Assembly (NCBI GenBank): GCA_027021605.1
Contig: JALUUA010000304.1
Span: 1-6,139 of the forward strand
Source of the DNA: Candidatus Bipolaricaulota bacterium
GTDB taxonomy: Bacteria; Bipolaricaulota; Bipolaricaulia; RBG-16-55-9
Length of the DNA stretch: 6,139 bases
Reading direction: 5' to 3'
Shown here: one piece after another, positions 3,838-6,139 of the stretch
Numbering within the stretch: position 1 is the first letter of the stretch
Layout: every line of letters begins with the position of its first letter
Notes under the pieces: model-generated
The model's database searches: none
The model's input: the letters and a program-made list of their open reading frames with translations, nothing else
What the model was told of the DNA's origin: nothing
Made by a program: the position numbers and the translations under genes

Positions 3838-5592
3838 ATGACCATGACCATGGCGGGGACGGGAAAGGACGGACGGGAGTACCCCACGATCCCGGAGATC
3901 TTCGAGCGCACCGTGCGGCGGCACGGGGAGAAGCTCGCGATCGCGGCTCCCCCTCCCGAGGGGACCCGGGCGGGTCTCGTGGGGGAGTACGCGGAAATCA
4001 CGTATCGCGAACTGCAGGAGCTCTCGGACCGGGTGGCCTCGGGGCTGGCCCGGCGGGGCATAAAGCCCGACGACAAGGTGGCGATCCTCTCGCGACCCCG
4101 GCCCGAGATGGCCGCGGCGATCCTGGGCATCCACAAGGCGGGCGCCGTGGCCGTGCCCCTCGATCCCCTGCTCCAGGCCGCCGAGATCCACCGGCTCCTC
4201 ACCCAGACGGACTCCGTGGCCGCCCTGGTGTCGGGCGAGCTGCTCCCCCGGGTCGAGGGCCTGGCGACCCTGCAGTTCCTCGTCGCCCTCGACCCCGTGG
4301 AGAAGAAGCCCAAGCGGGTGCTCGCCTGGGAGGAGTTTCTGAGCGACGCGCCCCCGCCGCTGCGGGAGGTCTCGCCCGAGGATCTGGCGGTTTTGCTCTG
4401 CACCTCGGGGACGACGGGCGACGCCAAGGCCGTGATGCTCACGCACCGCAACCTCACCTCCAACGTGGAGGGCGTGCTCGAGCGCCTGGACGTCTCGCAC
4501 GAGGACGTGGTCATCTCGATCGCGCCGTGGAACCACAGCTTCGGGCTCATCACCCTGCTCACGGTGCTGCGCGTGGGGGCGACGATCGTCTGGACGAACG
4601 ACTACGCCAACCTGGCCCAGATCATGACCCGCTACCGGGCGACGATCTTGGTGGCCGTCCCCAAGCTCTACCACGCGATGTACGAGCGGGTGATGGGCGC
4701 GATCGAGGAGAGCCGGGTGCGGAGCTTCCTGAGCCGGGTGGCCCCGCGGGTGATCGGCTGGCAGCTCAAGCGCAAGATGGCCGGAGGAAGGCTGCGGTTC
4801 TTCGCCTCCGGGAGCGCGCCCCTCTCGCCCCACGTGATCGAGGGCTTCCGCCGCCTGGGCGTGGGGATGATCGAGGGCTACGGGATGACGGAGGCCAGCC
4901 CCGTCCTCACGTTCAGCACCCCCTTCAACGACAAGCCGGGCTCCGTGGGGCCGCCGCTGCCCAACGTGGAGCTTCGGCTCTTAAACCCCAACGAGGAGGG
5001 GATCGGGGAGCTCTTGGCGCGCGGGCCGAACATCATGCGCGGCTACTATAAGAACCCCGAGCGCACCCGCGAGGTCCTCGACGAGGAGGGCTGGCTCCAC
5101 ACGGGGGACCTCGCCTACATCGACGAGGACGGCTGGGTCTACATCAAGGGCCGCTGCAAGAGCGTAATCGTTTTAGACACGGGCAAGAACGTCTACCCCG
5201 AGGAGATCGAGTGGGAGCTCTCCCACAGCCCCTACATCGAGGAGATTTTGGTGCGGGCGGGCCGCCGCAAGGGGATGGAAGTCATCCAAGCCCTCGTCTA
5301 CCCGAACTGGGAGGCCATCGGGAAGCCCCTCCCCAAGGAGGAGGTCCGCCGCCTCATCTGGCAGGAGATCCGCAAGCACAACGAGAACTTGGCGCAGTAC
5401 AAGCGCATAAAGAGTGAGCAAGACGTGATCATCGTCGACCAGCCCTTCGAGAAGACCTCCTTGAAGGACATCAAGCGCTTCCTCTACGTCGACTCCAACC
5501 CGCCCTCCACCCTGGAGCGAGGACAAGAACAAGAGCAAGAACAAGAACAAGAGCACGCTAAGAACGACGATACGCCTCGCGCCGGTGCTTGA
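3838..5592 (+). CDS. Long-chain acyl-CoA synthetase (AMP-forming, ANL superfamily)
   Basis: The 584-aa product activates a carboxylic acid, most likely a long-chain fatty acid, with ATP and then CoA to give acyl-CoA, AMP and pyrophosphate. The phosphate-binding loop is CTSGTTGDAKAVML (188-201), with Lys197 kept but the usual P-K-G changed to A-K-A. GYGMTEAS (347-354) is the adenine/ATP motif, TGD (422-424) holds the ribose-binding Asp, and YIKGRCKS (435-442) is the hinge between large and small domains. The C-terminal KTSLKDIKR (539-547) supplies the candidate adenylation lysine (Lys543 or Lys546). No membrane segment is seen. Three in-frame ATGs (3838, 3844, 3850) open the frame and none has a clear ribosome binding site. 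After about residue 552 the family core ends and a 32-residue tail follows with a Glu-Gln repeat; its end overlaps the toxin gene on the other strand by 35 nt. Chain-length preference cannot be read from the sequence. Confidence 0.9.
   Translation: MTMTMAGTGKDGREYPTIPEIFERTVRRHGEKLAIAAPPPEGTRAGLVGEYAEITYRELQELSDRVASGLARRGIKPDDKVAILSRPRPEMAAAILGIHKAGAVAVPLDPLLQAAEIHRLLTQTDSVAALVSGELLPRVEGLATLQFLVALDPVEKKPKRVLAWEEFLSDAPPPLREVSPEDLAVLLCTSGTTGDAKAVMLTHRNLTSNVEGVLERLDVSHEDVVISIAPWNHSFGLITLLTVLRVGATIVWTNDYANLAQIMTRYRATILVAVPKLYHAMYERVMGAIEESRVRSFLSRVAPRVIGWQLKRKMAGGRLRFFASGSAPLSPHVIEGFRRLGVGMIEGYGMTEASPVLTFSTPFNDKPGSVGPPLPNVELRLLNPNEEGIGELLARGPNIMRGYYKNPERTREVLDEEGWLHTGDLAYIDEDGWVYIKGRCKSVIVLDTGKNVYPEEIEWELSHSPYIEEILVRAGRRKGMEVIQALVYPNWEAIGKPLPKEEVRRLIWQEIRKHNENLAQYKRIKSEQDVIIVDQPFEKTSLKDIKRFLYVDSNPPSTLERGQEQEQEQEQEHAKNDDTPRAGA
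5521..5556 (+). repeat. Hexamer tandem repeat (GARCAA, six units) coding for Glu-Gln
   Basis: Six consecutive 6-base units (GGACAA, GAACAA, GAGCAA, GAACAA, GAACAA, GAGCAC) lie in frame and encode GQ-EQ-EQ-EQ-EQ-EH near the ligase C-terminus. They use CAA for Gln, whereas the rest of the gene favours CAG, as expected of replication slippage. The array stops 2 nt short of the toxin gene's stop codon on the other strand. Confidence 0.85.
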
Positions 5593-5824
5593 TGCGATAG
5601 ACGTGGACCTCGCGGGCCTGGTCGTCCACGGTATAGAGAATGCGCCAATCGCCCACGCGGAGGCGATATCTAGGAGGGTGAAGTTCTTTCAGCTTAAGAA
5701 CGCCGGGAGGTCGTGGCGTTTGCTCTAGGATGAGGAGCTTTTTGCGTACACGTCGGGCAACAACGGGGTCCAGAGCCCGGAAGTCCCGTTGGGCCTGCTC
5801 TTCCAGTACAACCCGATAGCTCAT
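5558..5824 (-). CDS. RelE/ParE-family toxin (predicted mRNA endoribonuclease)
   Basis: The 88-aa product has the compact RelE/ParE fold: an N-terminal MSYRVVLEEQAQRDFRAL strand-helix, a helix at 20-35, then the beta-sheet YRLRVGDWRILYTVDD (53-68) and VHVYRIKHRREAYR (73-86). Aligned by eye to E. coli RelE, the catalytic set K52, K54, R61, R81, Y87 corresponds to Arg54, Arg56, Arg61, Arg81 and Tyr85, so an RNA-cutting activity on ribosome-bound mRNA is plausible; the ParE-type gyrase poison has the same fold but usually lacks this set. Its ATG overlaps the antitoxin's TGA (ATGA, 5821-5824), giving translational coupling with the antitoxin made first. The stop lies inside the convergent ligase gene. 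Base composition is visibly less GC-rich than the ligase core. Confidence in the family is high; which target it cuts is inference. Confidence 0.88.
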   Translation of the reverse strand: MSYRVVLEEQAQRDFRALDPVVARRVRKKLLILEQTPRPPGVLKLKELHPPRYRLRVGDWRILYTVDDQAREVHVYRIKHRREAYRRS

Positions 5825-6021
5825 CCCTCTTCCACAGCAGGATGGCCCTCTTCCTTCAATTGACGCAGGAACTCCCTCAATTCGATGGCCTTATCCGGAT
5901 CGGACTCCGCAATTGCCCGCTCCAGATCGAGCATGTCCTCCAAGTCCTCTAAGAGTTGGGCCACCGTTTCCTCGGGGAGCTGGTCGATCAGCTGCTTGGC
6001 CCGCTCCTTGATCGCGCTCAC
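5821..6021 (-). CDS. Antitoxin partner of the RelE/ParE toxin
   Basis: The 66-aa acidic, helical protein precedes the toxin and overlaps it by 4 nt, the usual antitoxin-first order of type II systems. Residues 3-37 (KERAKQLIDQLPEETVAQLLEDL region) form an amphipathic helix pair resembling the small helical antitoxins common beside RelE toxins in thermophiles. Residues 44-59 (KAIELREFLRQLKEEG) are a likely toxin-wrapping helix. I see no ribbon-helix-helix, helix-turn-helix, Phd/YefM or AbrB motif, so how it would bind DNA for autoregulation is unclear. The start is the GTG at 6019-6021, fixed by a perfect AGGAGGT (6028-6034) 6 nt upstream. Identification rests mainly on context and overall shape. 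Confidence 0.78.
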   Translation of the reverse strand: MSAIKERAKQLIDQLPEETVAQLLEDLEDMLDLERAIAESDPDKAIELREFLRQLKEEGHPAVEEG

Positions 6022-6027
6022 CGTTGC

Positions 6028-6034
6028 ACCTCCT
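6028..6034 (-). promoter_or_regulatory. Perfect Shine-Dalgarno of the antitoxin gene
   Basis: AGGAGGT on the minus strand lies 6 nt before a GTG start codon. It decides that start and predicts strong antitoxin translation. Confidence 0.8.
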
Positions 6035-6045
6035 CCCGGCTGCGT

Positions 6046-6055
6046 ATTCGCGAAT
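6046..6055. promoter_or_regulatory. Candidate operator palindrome of the toxin-antitoxin operon
   Basis: ATTCGCGAAT is a perfect 10-base palindrome between the -10 box and the Shine-Dalgarno sequence. If transcription begins near 6063 it covers about +8 to +17, where a bound antitoxin or toxin-antitoxin complex would block transcription. It is AT-flanked and stands out from the surrounding sequence. The regulatory role is inferred. Confidence 0.5.
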
Positions 6056-6069
6056 TACCCAACACCCGC

Positions 6070-6075
6070 ATTATA
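6070..6075 (-). promoter_or_regulatory. -10 box of the toxin-antitoxin promoter
   Basis: A perfect TATAAT lies on the minus strand about 48 nt before the antitoxin start. No good -35 box sits at 16-18 nt; TTGCGC (6097-6102) is 21 nt away, which is too far for ordinary sigma70 use. The box overlaps the TAA stop (6071-6073) of the upstream gene. Confidence 0.6.
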
Positions 6076-6139
6076 GCCCAAAAGTCTCGAAGAAGTGCGC
6101 AAAGAACCGCTCGGGGTCCACGCCGAGGGCGACCTCGTG
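6071..6139 (-). CDS. 3' end of an unidentified gene
   Basis: The last 22 codons and the TAA of a minus-strand gene enter from the right edge. They read HEVALGVDPERFFAHFFETF plus GL. Eighteen of 22 codons end in G or C, matching the codon use of the other chromosomal genes and supporting a real coding frame. The piece is too short to assign to a family. The toxin-antitoxin promoter is embedded in its stop codon, and the next start codon on this strand is the antitoxin GTG at 6021. Confidence 0.5.
   Translation of the reverse strand, partial: HEVALGVDPERFFAHFFETFGL

Noticed and set aside
3781..4833. Minus-strand open frame of 350 codons antisense to the ligase
   Set aside because: It is a His/Arg/Gly-rich shadow of the well-supported acyl-CoA synthetase, without family motifs or a start signal.
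5173..5556. Minus-strand open frame beginning with a Leu-rich, signal-peptide-like stretch
   Set aside because: The Leu/Phe run is only the antisense reading of the GARCAA hexamer repeat, and the rest is antisense to the conserved C-terminal domain of the ligase.
5885..6076. Ser-rich plus-strand open frame of 63 codons
   Set aside because: It is antisense to the antitoxin gene, which has a perfect Shine-Dalgarno sequence and overlaps the toxin start as expected of a true operon.

Overview
This looks like chromosomal DNA from a GC-rich bacterium (a hand count of one line inside the acyl-CoA ligase gives about 77% GC). Promoters are of bacterial sigma70 type (TTGNNN, 17-18 nt, TANNNT). Several start codons lie only 5-7 nt behind a -10 box, which suggests leaderless mRNAs as are common in Deinococcus-Thermus, Actinobacteria and related lineages. 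A SAM hydroxide adenosyltransferase and an archaeal-type DUF84 phosphatase fit a thermophile-leaning or deep-branching bacterium, but I cannot name the taxon.

Layout. (1) Left edge: the 5' end of a DUF84 inosine/xanthosine triphosphatase gene (minus strand) diverges from a plus-strand gene for a nucleotidyltransferase-fold protein, which is followed immediately by a small one-helix membrane protein. (2) That pair runs tail-to-tail into a minus-strand SAM hydroxide adenosyltransferase gene, with both stop codons on one CTAG. (3) A second divergent promoter region leads rightward to an unrecognised exported or membrane protein. (4) A strong promoter with a stable 5' hairpin drives a thioredoxin-reductase-like flavoprotein with altered NADPH-binding signatures. 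(5) A long-chain acyl-CoA synthetase follows 69 nt later on the same strand. Its C-terminus ends in a Glu-Gln dipeptide repeat. (6) The acyl-CoA synthetase gene overlaps, tail-to-tail, a lower-GC RelE/ParE toxin-antitoxin operon on the minus strand. That operon's -10 box overlaps the stop codon of a further minus-strand gene entering from the right edge.

How the genes relate. Housekeeping and metabolite-repair functions dominate: nucleotide-pool cleaning (DUF84), SAM hydrolysis, thiol redox chemistry and fatty-acid activation. They do not form one obvious pathway. The toxin-antitoxin pair is the only accessory element and may have been inserted behind the acyl-CoA synthetase, giving that enzyme a new C-terminal tail. 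I see no CRISPR array, insertion sequence, rRNA or tRNA, and no gene-free stretch longer than about 110 nt. The most distinctive signals are two divergent intergenic regions whose paired -35 boxes form inverted repeats, the unusual reductase, and the toxin-antitoxin junction.
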